NCBI GenBank assembly: GCA_043228905.1
Contig: JBHGNT010000016.1
Span: 2,976,001 to 3,040,000 of the forward strand
DNA length: 64,000 bases
Reading direction: 5' to 3'
Origin: Azolla caroliniana
Lineage: Eukaryota > Polypodiophyta
Made by a program: the position numbers and the translations under genes. Positions 1 to 13,098 of this stretch are shown here, piece after piece. Every line of letters starts with the position of its first letter. The stretch's first letter is position 1. Below the pieces are notes generated by a model. That model worked only from the letters and a program-made list of their open reading frames with translations. It was not told the DNA's origin and did no database searches.

Positions 1-109
1 AGGTTTGGAACGAGACTTTCATTGATTCACTAAGGATTCAAAATTTCATCTCCATTTGATGGAGCATTATAACATTATAACATTAGAACATTAGAACATT
101 AACATTTAG

Positions 110-3100
110 ATCTTGGATTACAATGATGAGCATGTCTCTAATATAATCTTAACAGGTACATGGAAGGTTCATAACTATCGAAATGGGTCGTTGAAACTTC
201 CAAAATTTGAGAAGACATCGGGAAATGCTGTTGTTGAGCTAATAAGCTCCCCTTCAAAAATCACCGGTGTACATTATGTCCAAGTTGAGCTCAAAATCTG
301 TATACTTCTTAGAATGAAGTCAAGGAAAGATTTAAGAGACTGAATTGGTTAGATTTTAATGATTTTGAATTAAACATAGGGCGAGGTGTTACTACACGAT
401 GGAATACATGTAGAAGGAAATGACTTTGAAGCAATTCAAATAAAGATGGAAGGAGTTTATGTGTGGCCATTCAGACAACTTCGAATGGTTGTTAGTGGGT
501 AAGTGTAGCATGGAGAAAGTGGCTTTGTTAAGTAGCTTCATCAAAATCTCAAAAATGAATGCTTGGTATTCTTGTGCAGCCCGTATGATCCAGAAACAAG
601 AAATGGTGATGAGTTTTTGCAATCCAACCCTTATCATCTGGTAAAGAGGTTGAAGTATTTAATGTATCTAAAACGCTTCAAATGTCATCAGGCATTAATA
701 AGTGCAAATTTTGAGTCAGCATGTATGAGTTTTGTTGGGGCTATAGATCATTGAAATTTCCAAATGAACTTATTTGGAATATGGAGTTCCTGGACCATAT
801 GATGTTAACAAGTGGTTTTGTATATGATTTTGTGACACAAAGAAGACTGTAAACATCAAGAGAAAGAAATGAACATTTTGTTTTGGCTGTATTGGTAGGA
901 GGACAAAGAAGACTGTAAACTTCATAATTGGGATTTTGAAAAAAATCATTCATTCTTGAAATCATATACAGCTTGTATCTTAACTTTTTGTAGAGCAAGT
1001 ACAGATGGAAGCTTTGTCTAGGAAATTCCTACATTATGTTGTCTCCATGTGGTCTCCTATATTAATAGTGCATTGCACAGTTATGTTGCATTAATGGAGA
1101 TACATTGTATTAAGGCAGATGTATCAAAGTAATATTTATGGTCTACATGATCTGAGAGGATAATGTATTAACTGTCTTGTACCCTTGGATGCAGCTTGGA
1201 ATTTTTTCGTCTCAAGTTCTCCAAGAATCTCCCAGAGATCGAATACGGAGAAAGGCAAAGAATGGTATGAGCCTGCAAGTGATCATTTTTCATCTCTGCC
1301 ATTGATGTGTTTTTGGTAGATTGACTTAAATTATTTCTATTTTTGGAAGCTTTCATGTTAAATATGTCCTCCAGAATTTATTCAGAGAGATTCTGTGCTT
1401 TATTCGCAGCTCAGATTGTAACTTTGGATAAGGATTGCAAAGTCCAAATGGCGGCTCACATTTCTCAGGTCTTCTCTGACTATAAGAGTAATCTCTCCTC
1501 CTTCTCCCTTATGATGATAGAACTGCATTTAGTCTTCTGAGATTTATATGGTCTGGCTACTTTGAATGATTTCTTCACCATAATGGAAATCAGTCAGATT
1601 GATTCTGATGGCATTAGCTGCCACTGGCAATCCACCAAAAACCTACACATAGATTCATTTGTGCATAACAAGAGAATCAGTCGGGAAATTCTATAATCTT
1701 TAGTACTTGGGGAATGCTTTGATTATAGTAGCTTTCACTTTTCTAGCTTGTTTTTATGAATTTATGAAGTAATACCCTATTAATGTTCAGGCTCTGAGCG
1801 TGATCATCAAGCTTACCGAATGCAAGGACTGGTGGAAAGTGCTACAATTGAGAGTGACGATGCCTGCTTTTCATCGTTAATCTTAAATACTACTTCCGTC
1901 AATGTAGAAATTTACTATAATAAAGCTGTGAATTATACACTGGTGGTGACATTTGTATCCTCAGTTTATACATCCTTACAAAGAAAGCTAGTTTTTGCCT
2001 CAATGATGATTGTTTCAACTTTTTTATTATAATGCTATACGGTGAACACTTTCCTTGACAAGTTTTGTTGCATAGATCTCCTTCTTGCAGGTCTTATGCT
2101 TGATTAAACAGATGGATCATAGCAATACACAATCGGTACAATATATCCTGCCCTTTTCTATTCATTTGTGCTGCTGTTGCTTCATAGCATGACTGAGTTT
2201 TCATGTTGTGAATAATGTTTGTTTTATTTAGGGAGCTGCAAAAGTTTCCCTTCTTATGATCGGTCAACAAGCGATCATGGATGCTTATTTATGCCTTCTG
2301 CATTTAACTGCTGGCATTCTTGTGGGTGAGGCATCGAGATCATTAAAATGTATTGATAAAAGGATTTAGTATATGCAAGTTAAAGTATTAGTGTGGGAAA
2401 CTTTTGAAACAATGAATCTTTGATAATGATTAGTAGAGCATTTTTCAATAATAGCCAATTTGGTTCAACTTGCAAAAGAAGGCACTCATCTCTATTCTGT
2501 AGGTTTCTTTGTACCAAACTAGTGGATAGAATCATGCCAACCTAGTTTTCTTTTTGCTCTACAAGATTGTAAGAAACATAATCAAATGGGATGCATGTAG
2601 ATGGGACTGAAAGAGCGATTCCCTATAACTAAAGGGAATGAGAAAATGAGATGAGCCAAGCGATGTGAAGCTGAAAAATGATAATTCCTATCACAATGTT
2701 TAATGGACGATGGATCTCTTGGTTCATTTACCTTATGGCTTGCATTTTGTTCTTAAGTTGAATAGTAAATTGAACACAGTTCCTCTCTATATGGAACCAT
2801 CCATATTATGACAAGAGGAGCTCAAGGAAGGGAATGAATATGGAATGGAAAATGCTAGGGATATATGAGACATTCCCTGATATCATGATAGGAGCTCAAA
2901 CAAAGGAAAGGGATAGGGGATGGTCCAGTCAAACCAATGAAATGATAACCGACACAACAAGGCTTCCCAGGCAAAAAACCATGATTGTATTGTCATGGCA
3001 AAAACCATCTAGGACGTTGAGATGATGTTTTAGACTTGCATGAGATTCTGAGACCAGGACTGTGTTGTTGGTGAAAAGCAAAATGCAAAAACCTAATATG

Positions 3101-5731
3101 TCAATTCCCTTGTTGACTTCATGTGTGGTGTAGTCTGCTACCTTGCTGATGTACACTCCAAAGAGGATAGGGGCGAGTGGGTGTCATAGTTTCATGCCAA
3201 TGGTGATTGTGATTTCATCTGATAGCCCCTTTGGACATCTAACTCGTCCCAACACTTGCTCATATAGTATATATATCATCCACATCATGTCAAATGGAAT
3301 TTTGAGTGCACAAAGTCTTTGTTGCAAATATTCCCCAGGTGCAGCATGCACTCTATCATCAGTTCGAATCACTCTATTATCTTCCACTTTGTTTATGTTC
3401 CAAGTGTGGACAAACTAAGCGGTAGTTGAACAGGGGTAGGGCATTTTTATTTATGCCATGTGTTTGGAACCATTCCCATATTTCAGCATATCAACAAAGT
3501 GCATGTCCATGTTCCGCCAGCTATTTTGTGACACAATGCCAATCTTGAGTACATGTGCTTTGGGAGTTTGCAAATCCGTTGGATACAAGTCAATGATTGC
3601 ATTAGATCCTCAGTCACTATTGAATCTACCCCCATCTAAGCTTGGATTATATTATAAGGCACTGATTCTTTGGTCTCTACGTAGCCAATCTCCAAAGCTC
3701 TCCAGTTCTGTGATCCATGAAGGCTTGATCCCCAGCCTTCCATCCGTTTGAGAATCGTTCAAGTGTATCAAACAATCACAGCTGTGTCTGTTGTTCTTGG
3801 AGGTGTATATGTGCACATTTGTCTTCCAAGGGCACCAAGGGTTGCATATCCATGAGAATGTCAAGCACATGCTGCCTTTTTGTAATGAGAACCAAGGCTC
3901 TATTAATGTTACTCTTAGGTTTGTATAGGATTTTTTTTGTATGCCACCTGCTTCTCTCTCAAGAAAAATTTTCAGTTCTGGTTTTGTTACCCATGTTTGA
4001 GTGGTATAACATTGTCATTTTAGTTTTATTAAGGTTTACTCGCAAATCCTATCTATGCAAAAGAGGAAGAGAGATAGAGAGGGAGATAAGAGATTGAGAG
4101 ATTACTTTCTGGCTTGTGTATGTAGAGTCTCTTTTCAATGCATTTGCAACAGCTGCCTTCTTCAAGTTTGTAATATTCTCCATATTTGAGATGAGATACC
4201 TCCTTGCTATTTGGAAAGCTAGGCGACCATTAAACTCTGGTGAAGGCTGGGAAATCATGAGACGGGAATTATCCGTTCTCTATTCTCGATTTTGTATGTG
4301 TCATTCCTCTTTGTATTCCATTCTGTTTCTTCTTCTTTTTCTTATAGCATTTACAAAAAATTATCTTTAAAAAACTATGGCTGACTAATTGTGCAGATGG
4401 TGTTCTACTAGGAGGCATTCTCATAATGTACGAATTCCACAATATGCTGCCATATATTATATTCTTCTTTTACTCCTTTTGGATACCACAGATTGTTAGT
4501 AATGTTATAAGGGATACAAGGAAACCCTTGCATGTTCACTATATCTTGGGAATAACTGCTACACGCTTAGCTGTTCCCTTGTATGTTTTTGGGTGCCCAA
4601 AGAATTTTATGCGGATTGAAGTGGATATCAAATGGTGTATATGTCTGACTACTTTTCTTGTTGCTCAAGCAATCATTCTGCTCCTCCAACATTATTTTGG
4701 TGCATGTTGGTTTATCCCTCGCCAGGTTTGATTCATTGACCACTTAAACTAAGTTAAACATAATTGGATGATCTTTCTGGTGTTTCTCTATTTTATATCA
4801 TTCCATTGCATCTTATTTTATATAACCTATACCAGAATTTTTTAAACATAGTACAAATCACTAAGGCACCAATTGAAGTTTTTGATGACATTCGTGTAGA
4901 TTTTAGGGACTGCACCTTACCATAGATTTCCAATACTTTAGTAAAACTGATTACGAATAACAAATTTCAGAATGGGAACCCAAGGCACAGATCTGGGAAA
5001 GATATGACATTTTCATGTTTGTGCCGTTTTTGTAGTCATCTGGTAATACCCTTTTACCATATAGCACCATCTCCAAGAGACTTTTTATTTTTATGATTTG
5101 TTACTTTTTTGTCTTGTGGAAATATCGGCAAGATGAAAAATTTGCTTACAATTACGAGAGGAGAACCAACCATCATGTCAAACACTAGACATTCTGCATA
5201 GTCAATTGGTGTCATTTATCTTAGCTTCGTTCTTTCTTTATTGCATTTATGATGAAACAATCAAACTGTGTCAAACACATGGAATGCTGAAGCAACTAAG
5301 GTTGTGCATTCACTCGTCTGAAAGAATACATCCTTCTCTTTGTTATGTTTGATTTGCATATATCTGAGATTCATATTTCAGTCTGGTTTACTTTGTTACC
5401 ATTCTTTTGCAGTTATTACCAGAGAAATATAGCTATTACAGGAGGGTTGTTAGGGAAGACAATGTCTCTGTAGATTGTGTGATTTGTATGACTACTATTG
5501 ACACTGTGCAGAGAGGTTCAGAATATATGGTAAGTGATAACATACATTTTTACCTTATGATAGAATATAGCATTCATGTGGGATAATCTTCTCGAGTCTA
5601 ATATATCTCACACACTCTCTCATTCGAAGGTAACTCCGTGTGACCATTTTTTCCATGCTGGTTGTTTGCAACGGTGGATGGACATCAAAATGGAATGTCC
5701 TACTTGTAGAAGATCATTACCGCCAGTGTAG
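110..5731 (+). CDS. FLY1/FLY2: Transmembrane RING-H2 E3 ubiquitin ligase, FLYING SAUCER (FLY1/FLY2)-like, 5' truncated by window
   Basis: Exons inferred from reading frame and GT-AG sites: 110-283, 380-498, 580-640, 1195-1264, 1410-1487, 1791-1954, 2076-2135, 2232-2325, 4126-4293, 4397-4725, 5413-5529, 5630-5731. Phases all match and give 511 residues to the TAG at 5729-5731. The start codon and signal-peptide region lie upstream of the window. The order is a lumenal N-terminal part with VYVWPFRQLR and YYNKAVNYTLVVTF, then a run of hydrophobic membrane segments in the exons from 2076 to 4725, then a C-terminal RING-H2 (CVIC, CDHFFHAGC, CPTCR) spread over the last two exons. In Arabidopsis, FLY1/FLY2 are endomembrane E3 ligases (yeast Tul1/Dsc-like) that affect pectin methylesterification in seed mucilage. 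All eight RING ligands are present, so the gene looks functional. The 1.8-kb intron 2326-4125 contains a LINE remnant. FLY1 versus FLY2 cannot be decided here. Confidence 0.9.
2929..3870 (-). pseudogene. LINE reverse transcriptase fragment, degenerate
   Basis: Conceptual minus-strand translation gives non-LTR RT blocks in several frames broken by stops. Examples are YEQVLGRVRCPKGLS and TIGMKL at 3184-3387, followed by a HPLAPILFGVYIS-like block and an LLFTNNTVL block near 2929-3156; the last stands where an active RT has F/Y-ADD, so the catalytic Asp pair is gone. An upstream piece (3652-3870) reads like the same element. It lies inside an intron of the FLY-like gene in the opposite orientation. 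No ends, poly-A or target duplication are recognisable, so this is an old 5'- and 3'-truncated copy. Confidence 0.6.
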
Positions 5732-7110
5732 TAGAGAATTTGATTTGAGAAAGTTGTATAAAGTAATAAACGTTGTCATAGTTGACTCAGTCGGCTAGAA
5801 GCACCCTTTCCCAGCAATTTGAGAGGTTCTTCTAGATTCTGATTTTGTCACCATTGTTACAGAAATGCTATTATAGGGTGCTTTCATGATTATCAATGTA
5901 CTCTCTTGATCATTATTCTAGTTCAGGGACACTTAATATCAGAAGTTCCCAGGTCTTACAGGCACATTGTATGATATATAATGTATAAGAAGTTCCCATG
6001 TATGAGATATGTCACATATACTGGAAGTTTCTAGGTATCCCATTTGCCTAATGTAGTATGAATAATACACAAGAAATGGAAAGCTAAGTGTTTTTTCAAA
6101 ATTTGTTTCTCAGAAATGCTATATGAACCACATCTCCTAATAGAAAAACATATGTAAGTATTAAAGATAAAACATTGGCTGCGTAGATTCCCATTTCAAC
6201 ACCTTGATCGTATGGGTTGATAACAGGTCCATGTAGGAAACCTTGGATGCGTGGGACAAAATGTATTTAGGAAAGAGGAAAGTAGGATAATAGGATTGAC
6301 TAGTAAGGTCAACTAGAAAAATATTCTTTGTTGGCAAGTTAAAATATACTTAGTCTTAAGTATGTGCCATTGACTTTAAGATAAGTACTATCTAGCACTA
6401 TCTTGTATCTAGGGAGTTAGAGTTTGAATCAGGGCCTAAATTTGACGGGTTAGTATTAAAGATTTTTTATGGGCATTTTTTAAAGATGTATGTCAATGAC
6501 GGAAGAGTGCAAAAACTAAGATGTCATTTTTTGGAAAAAAAAAAAACTAACGTGTCATTTGACATACAAATTTAAAAAATGAAAAGCTCTATATAATGCT
6601 ACATTGTTATGCATTTCATTACTATAAAAAATGAATATTGTGTTAATTTATTTTAAGCCAAACAAACAAGATAATGTATCTATTTTTAGGATAGTGTAAA
6701 CTTAAATATCATATTGTAAAGATGCATGATATTTACTACCCACCATTTTTTTGCTAACCTAATTTTTTTAATAAAGGATAGTAATAAGTCTACAAAAAAT
6801 AGGTTTAATAGTTAAAACTACATTAAAATTAAACCTAGAGTCTAGACTCTTAGAGTATTTAATAAAGGTTATTGTGTAAATTAAATTTTAGGTTTCAACT
6901 AATGTTATTGTAAAAAATAAAGAGTTAAGAATATATAACATCAATACATGATATTATTTTAAGAGTGTTCTACAAAAACATATTAATATATTATTATACA
7001 CAGTTCATAGTACATGCTACATACATATGTATATTTACATGTGGCATATATATAAAACATCAAAATATAAATTTTTTATTATAAAAAGATACTTCCCATT
7101 ACATAAGTAG

Positions 7111-7170
7111 AGTGTTTTTACACCCTAATATGTACAGCAGAGTGTTTTTACACCCTAATATGTACAGTAG
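7111..7170. repeat. 30-bp tandem duplication
   Basis: Two adjacent copies of a 30-bp unit beginning agtgtttttacaccctaata (7111-7140 and 7141-7170) differ at a single base. Confidence 0.9.
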
Positions 7171-7715
7171 AAATGTAATTATAGACATTCAACTACATTT
7201 TGGAAAATAAATATTTAAATTATGGAAAATAAAATTTTAACATGTCATTTATAATGTATATTTCTTAGGGGCCTTTCACATGAAAATGGAAATTTAAACT
7301 TTATATGTCACTTGACAAACTTTTTTATCGGGTGTATGTTTTTTACGGGCAAAATGGCCTTTGAGGGCGTGACACTTGTCAAATTTTTGCCTTGAGCTTC
7401 AATCACATTATGGAAAATAGAATTTTAACATGTCATTTGACATGTATAATTCTTAGGGGACGAAAATTTTTATTGCCTTGAGCTGGGTCATAGTAAATGA
7501 CAAGTTAGTTCACAAAAGGATATCCCACTACTGTTAATTGACTTGTGCATTTAATGTGACACTGATACCTAACATGTAATATAATTATCCACTCTCTTTC
7601 TCTTACACAATGGTTGTGATTATTATCTTCCCCCACTAATTTTGTAGTCGACTAAGGTGTGAACCCATGGGACTACCATTGTGAACTACCATCCATGTTA
7701 GTAGGGTGGCTTTGT

Positions 7716-7739
7716 TAGAGAGAGAGAGAGAGAGAGAGA
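7716..7739. repeat. (AG)n microsatellite
   Basis: About eleven uninterrupted AG dinucleotides. Confidence 0.95.
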
Positions 7740-7924
7740 CGTTGTAATGGGGTATAACGATAATACTATAAACCTTTGAATTGTGTAAAAGGGACATAGG
7801 TGTAATTTAGTTTAATAAGGGAGATGTACAAAGGTAAAATTTTAAACCTTTTACGAGGGTTCTTTCGCATTATTAAGATGCTCCCTAGAGCTGAAATAAC
7901 TACTCATATAATATTTTGTCAAGT

Positions 7925-7984
7925 CCTTAGCCACTCAAAGAAATCAACATAAGTCACCGTCCTTAACCACCCAAAGAAATCAAC
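7925..7984 (-). repeat. Two tRNA-Leu-like 5' half sequences
   Basis: On the minus strand two copies (7925-7948 and 7961-7984) read GTTGATTTCTTT-GRGTGGYTAAGG, resembling the acceptor and D-arm of plant tRNA-Leu. No T-arm follows. They belong with the better copies at 8995-9071 and 9201-9283. Confidence 0.4.
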
Positions 7985-8601
7985 GTAAGTTGATTTCCTC
8001 AAGGATTGCCTCACTAAACATGGTTGCTAGGTAATCTCACCTTGTGACATAAGGAAGATGTTGCACAATCATCTAGTTCTTGGCGATCTTTTCCATCCCC
8101 ATGTGTAACTACAACCTAGTACTAGCCCACAACAACATTTTCTACATCCAAAGTGACAATAAGATAAAGAACATGATGCATTGATGGGCAGGGCAGGGAG
8201 GACCCATACACTTAGTAACTAGAGCCTCTTTTTTATAGAGACATGTCCACCATCAACATCATCATACTCTAAATGCAAAGAGCCTAACATAGTAGAAAAT
8301 AGTTTTTTGTGTAGAATGGAGTTAAAAACAAGGTGAATGTTAACTTGTTAAGTGAAATATTTCATATTCTTCAGGTTTTGGGAACCATACAAGGAACAAT
8401 ATTTTCGGTCCAAAATATTGGTCATAGCACAAATGTATATAAGAAACATTGCCTAGGGAACCACCTTTTTTTATGCAAGACCGGTACGAATGGGCTTCTA
8501 ATATGAAAGGAAACCTTCAGGTTTCCAAATTATATAAAAGGGCAAGAGCTTTCATGTAAAAGAGGCATTTGGGTGCCCAAATTTGGAGTTAAGTTTTGGT
8601 C

Positions 8602-8625
8602 CTCTCTCTCTCTCTCTCTCTCTCT
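8602..8625. repeat. (CT)n microsatellite
   Basis: Uninterrupted CT dinucleotide run. Confidence 0.95.
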
Positions 8626-8994
8626 TTTACATCTACTAAGGGTTACATTTCTCTATGTAGCTTTTCCACACTAATTAAACGAGATATACATATTCTTCAC
8701 TAGCTAATTATCTACTTAAATGAGACACCTTATACATTTCTTATGCAATGATTAATGTAGTGATTAAGATAGCTAATTAAGATACTTATATATATTAATT
8801 AATGTAGTGATTAGGTGTGTGTGAATTATATATTAACTTAAAAAGACTTTGAGGCTTCCATGGAGTGGAGAGGTAAGTGGCCTTTTTTAAGTTGATGTAT
8901 AATGTGGTCATTACCATTGGAAAAACATGATTAACCAAACTTTTTTCTTCCTCGCCACGAGCTTTACCATCACCATATCATACATGTGTGATAT

Positions 8995-9071
8995 GACGTT
9001 TTGATCGTGGGGTTTGATCTCATGCACGAGTGATCTTAAGTTTCTACCCTTAACCACTTGAGCAAATCAAC
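8995..9071 (-). repeat. Degenerate tRNA-Leu-like sequence
   Basis: The minus strand begins GTTGATTTGCTCAAGTGG and contains a loop CTTAAGA at the anticodon position (TAA). The anticodon stem and T-arm no longer pair. It looks like a decayed sister of the copy at 9201-9283. Confidence 0.45.
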
Positions 9072-9200
9072 TAGTGAAATCCAGCATAACCACTTAACTA
9101 TACATCTCGTCAATACATGGACCTTTCCTACATTGACAATATTGTATTTTTTTCCTTGCCACATGTTTTACCATCATCTTACTATAAAGACATGCTAGCA

Positions 9201-9283
9201 TGTTCATTGTGGGGTTTGAACCCACATGCACTTGTGTGCAGGCGATCTTAAATCACCCCCCTTGACCACTCGAGCAAATCAAC
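9201..9283 (-). tRNA. tRNA-Leu(UAA)-like gene or tRNA-derived SINE head
   Basis: The 83-nt minus-strand sequence folds by eye into a class II tRNA. The acceptor arm is GTTGATT/AATGAAC with 6 of 7 pairs. The D stem is CTC/GGG with loop GAGTGGTCAA. The anticodon stem is GGTGA/TCGCC with a 7-nt loop TTTAAGA, giving anticodon TAA. A variable arm (TGCAC/GTGCA stem) follows, then the T stem GTGGG/CCCAC with loop TTCAAAC. That is the plant tRNA-Leu architecture and size. Against a functional gene are one acceptor mismatch, an altered D stem (CTC where tRNA-Leu normally has GCC) and several decayed relatives within 1.4 kb. It may therefore be a pseudogene or the head of a SINE family. Confidence 0.45.
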
Positions 9284-10079
9284 CACTTGAGTTTGATACA
9301 ATAAATATCAAAGAATAACCAAAAATGTCCCTACTCATTGAGTGCAAGAAATCTTGATAGCATGTGAATAAATCATGTGTAACATGAATGATGTCATTAA
9401 GTAAATGAACACATGGTAAAGGTTTAGGGTTTACAATTATCATGCGTTCATTATATACAAATGAATGATGCTATTAAGCAAATAACTTAGAAGATGCCCA
9501 AAGTTTATGAAATTTTCATGATGAGTCTAGTATCATAACTTCAAAACGAAGGTCATGCAAGTGGAGGCTCAAAATAAGGATAAACTATGCATTGTGTACA
9601 ATAACAAGCTACTTGAAATGGTAGAAATCTTAAATACCTTAGGCTTGAGGTTACCTCTAATCATAGAAACAATGAGCATGTTAGACACGACTTGGAAGTG
9701 AGAAAAACAATTACTCCTTAAGCCATTCAGAGTAAAAAAACGAGCGTAACACTTTTTTCTCTACTGAAGTGTCAAGTCAAGATTTAAACTAGGCATACAT
9801 AGTACTTCGTTCATAACTTAAACACATGCAATTCTCCCGACATTAGAGAACATGAAAGGGAGATGATGAGGATCTAGATAACAAAATGCACCAGCATTTG
9901 GGGGGGGGTGGTATATTGACATTACTTCTTCAAACACTTACTTGCAAGATTGTCGTGCCTTTTCAAAATGATTGGGCACTAGGAAATCATGCAGATTGTC
10001 ACAACAAATGTCGGGAATGGGGTGGTACATATCGGGGTGTTATTTTCTTCACTCTTCGTATTAGTAAGACGAGCCCAAG

Positions 10080-10414
10080 TAACAATCGGCAACGGACCGA
10101 ATCGTGAAACCGCGGTTTAACGGTTATTTATTTATTTAAATTTTTACAAAATTTAAAAAAATTTGTAAAAAAGGTAAAAAATGTTTTAAACAATCTTTTT
10201 CTTTTTTAGACCTTATTCTCACATTAAATGAACATCTTTTAAATTTTAAGAATTTAAAATAATGAGATATTTTAAATTTGACCTAAGTTGAAAACCGAAA
10301 CTGAACCACGAAACCGTGGTTTTAACGGTTTGATTGAATGGTTTTGTGGTTCAAAATTGTTAACCGGTTCAGTTTTGACCCTCTCAAACCGAACCGAACC
10401 GTTGCCGATTGTTA
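10080..10414. mobile_element. hAT-type MITE, 335 bp
   Basis: Terminal inverted repeats TAACAATCGGCAACGG and CCGTTGCCGATTGTTA bound the element. Flanks carry an 8-bp target duplication with one mismatch (agcccaag 10072-10079, agccaaag 10415-10422). The interior is AT-rich with clusters of AACCG/CGGTT motifs near both ends. There is no transposase. The 8-bp duplication and subterminal motif arrays place it with non-autonomous hAT elements. The element at 60016-60444 has the same architecture. Confidence 0.8.
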
Positions 10415-11373
10415 AGCCAAAGCTAGATGGAAGTAGCATTTTTTTTTCCATGGCTTCGGACGGTTTGGAGTTTGGACTGCCCGCCCAAAGCGACAGTGTG
10501 AAACCGAAACAAAACCCTAATTCAATCAGGGAAGGCTATATAAAGATATGTATGTAAATAGAAACCCTAATTCAATCAGTGTTAAACAGACAGATTGATC
10601 AATGCAGTAGCTATGGACGCTTGTGAGGTTTTCTTGTCGTTCAGCACCATTTTTACTGATTGCAGTCTGGAAGAATCTCTTTAAGTTTTCCTTACCTGTA
10701 TGAGCTGGTGCTCACATCAATGCCTATTTCTTGCTGTCTTTGCCTTTGTGTCTCCTTTTCTTCCCATGGTGACTCTGAGCAAGCGGATTTGGCAACAGTT
10801 CCATGTGTCAAATGAATCTCTATAGGAAGTGGGCCTTTATCTACATTGCGACGATGTTGAGCAACTCCGTTCCTGTGCGACTAAAAGGTAGGGTCTTCTA
10901 TTTTTGCTGCCTCATTCGTAGTTGTAGTAATAGTCTGTTTCTCTCGGTAATTTGTGGTTAAAAGTCTTGCAGGTTTCCTATTGATTATGGTCACGGGTGT
11001 GGAAATTTGTGTTTTGACAGGATTTTCTTTAGAAAATAGCTAGCAAAGGTAGTCATCAATCAAAGTTAGTGTCGGTGATATTCGATTCAAATGAACTTCC
11101 GATTGATGCACAAAATTACTGAGGTACTGAATGTCTCTCATTGAATTGCCTGAAATGGAATCGCCTAGCATGTCATCCTCGAAAATTTGACTCGATTAGC
11201 GGTATGGGCTCAGTTGTGAGTGGAGAAAGAGGCTGAGAGGTTATTAAACGGGAAAAATAATGTAGAATTAATAGGTCAAACTTTTCGTGATAGACAGTGG
11301 ATTTTTCTGGGACTTTTGTGCATCCAATGAGGAGTATAACATATGCGCAGATAATCCCCATAACGTTTAGTTT

Positions 11374-11508
11374 TCAATCCATTTCATGCACCATGCCAAT
11401 GAGCTGAGGAATCTGGATATTGATAATAAAATAACACAAATAATAGCAATTTAGTGAGGAAGTGTATGTCAATCCATTTCATGCTGCGTGACAATGAGCT
11501 GAGGAATC
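11374..11508. repeat. Spaced direct duplication, about 40 bp
   Basis: The phrases caatccatttcatgc and caatgagctgaggaatc occur together in the same order at 11374-11415 and 11469-11508, separated by about 53 bp. Confidence 0.75.
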
Positions 11509-13043
11509 CGATGAGGTATATGTTTGTTAAACGATGCGACTTTTCTCTTAAACACGAGCAAACCATATCCTAATTCATCCATGTTGTCTTCGCATTTCTT
11601 AAAATGTGCCATGGCCATTCCTTGAAGCTTCCATTTTTGTACTTTTTCTTGTTGAAAATAAATAAACTCTATCTCTTGTGTGCGACGAGTTAGTCTGTCA
11701 CATAACTTGTTGTGTGTCGTTATTTAATCTTCTAGATTCTTCTTCTGTCATTAAGAAATTGAATAAAAGATACAGTTTATCTGAATGATATCGTATTTTA
11801 CAATAATTACAACACTAATTAGCACCATGCCATAAGGAATCAATTAATATAAATGGGATTATAAACCTTTTGTAAGGATTCTTCCCCATTGTCAACATGC
11901 TCCGTATATCTATAAGTTAAAACTCTCATTGTTTCCTTTATATCCCCTAATTATAAACTCAGAGCCTAATACTTGTATCATTAATAGCTTATAATTATTT
12001 AATCAACTACTTGAAGGTTTATGGAGCTAGTGACGTCTTTGTCTCCCGATTCTTCTACCAAATGAGTTGAAGCATTATAAATAAAGTCTCTTTGCGGTTA
12101 AATTTAACAATTTATCTTGTATGTGTAAGTCACATATTCAGTTCAGAGGTTGCTTTAATAGTTTGTCCATTGTAAATTGCTTGAGGTTATTTGACACCCA
12201 TCCTCACCCATCTCATCAATCAAAATTGTAGACGATGTTTTATTCCTTGCCACATTTACCTCAACGTGGTTCTTAAGAACACCCAAGTAGTAAGTAGCTT
12301 CCAATAAGGATACCAAAAGACATCACTTCCAAGTTCCAAGTTGCCCCCTTTAATCATCTAAGTACTTATCTACCAATTATGTTCAAATATGTGACCAAAA
12401 AAATACAAGTCCTGGTATAGTATTTCGCTAATTAATGCTCGTGAAATGGTACTATGCTTCAAGCATGAGTAAAACGGAAGTAAAGATAAATGCATCAACT
12501 AAAAAGAATAAAAAATAGGGTTCATGAACAAGCTTGCTTTGAAAACACCATAGCACCAAACCATATTTTTACTTTTTGAAAGGTGACGAATTATTTTTAT
12601 TGTTGCTTTGAAGAATTGAAAGCAAACCTTTGATATAGCGCCTCATGAGCATATTTGGAGACACATGGAGGTCATTGAAGTGCCAATTGGATACATATCC
12701 GAATTTCTCAAATATATGTGGATGCAGTGCATATGATGATGTATGGAATTTTAGATTTTTTTCAGACTATTTGTACTAATCAAGGATGCCTAATCATGCT
12801 AACTTTCTTTGATCAATGTTTTGATCAATTATAACAAATGGTTGACAACTTTGTAAACCAATAATTCATTGAATGCCAGGACAACATGATGGTGAGGAGG
12901 GACATCCGGCTATGCTATTGAATGTTATTGATCTGTCACTCCTTTCTTGGTGGTAAGGCCTTCAAGCCTCCACATTTATACAAAGAGTGGTAGGACTACT
13001 CATAAAGAGTGGTGGAAAAAGTGTTTGTCTTCACACGTTAGGG

Positions 13044-13045
<2 letters not shown>

Positions 13046-13096
<51 letters not shown>
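13046..13096. repeat. (AC)n microsatellite
   Basis: About 25 uninterrupted AC dinucleotides. Confidence 0.95.

Positions 13097-13098
<2 letters not shown>

Larger units (their letters stand above)
5732..10071. other. AT-rich intergenic spacer
   Basis: No coding exon is recognisable. The spacer holds a 30-bp tandem duplication (7111-7170), two short microsatellites, a dispersed direct repeat (about 7220-7270 and 7407-7460, both containing the phrase attttaacatgtcattt) and the tRNA-Leu-like cluster at 7925-9283. The first few hundred bases after 5731 are presumably 3' UTR of the FLY-like gene. Confidence 0.6.

Noticed and set aside
10530-10900. Possible gene or pri-miRNA downstream of a TATA-like box
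   Set aside because: No foldback matching a known miRNA and no coding exon could be supported.
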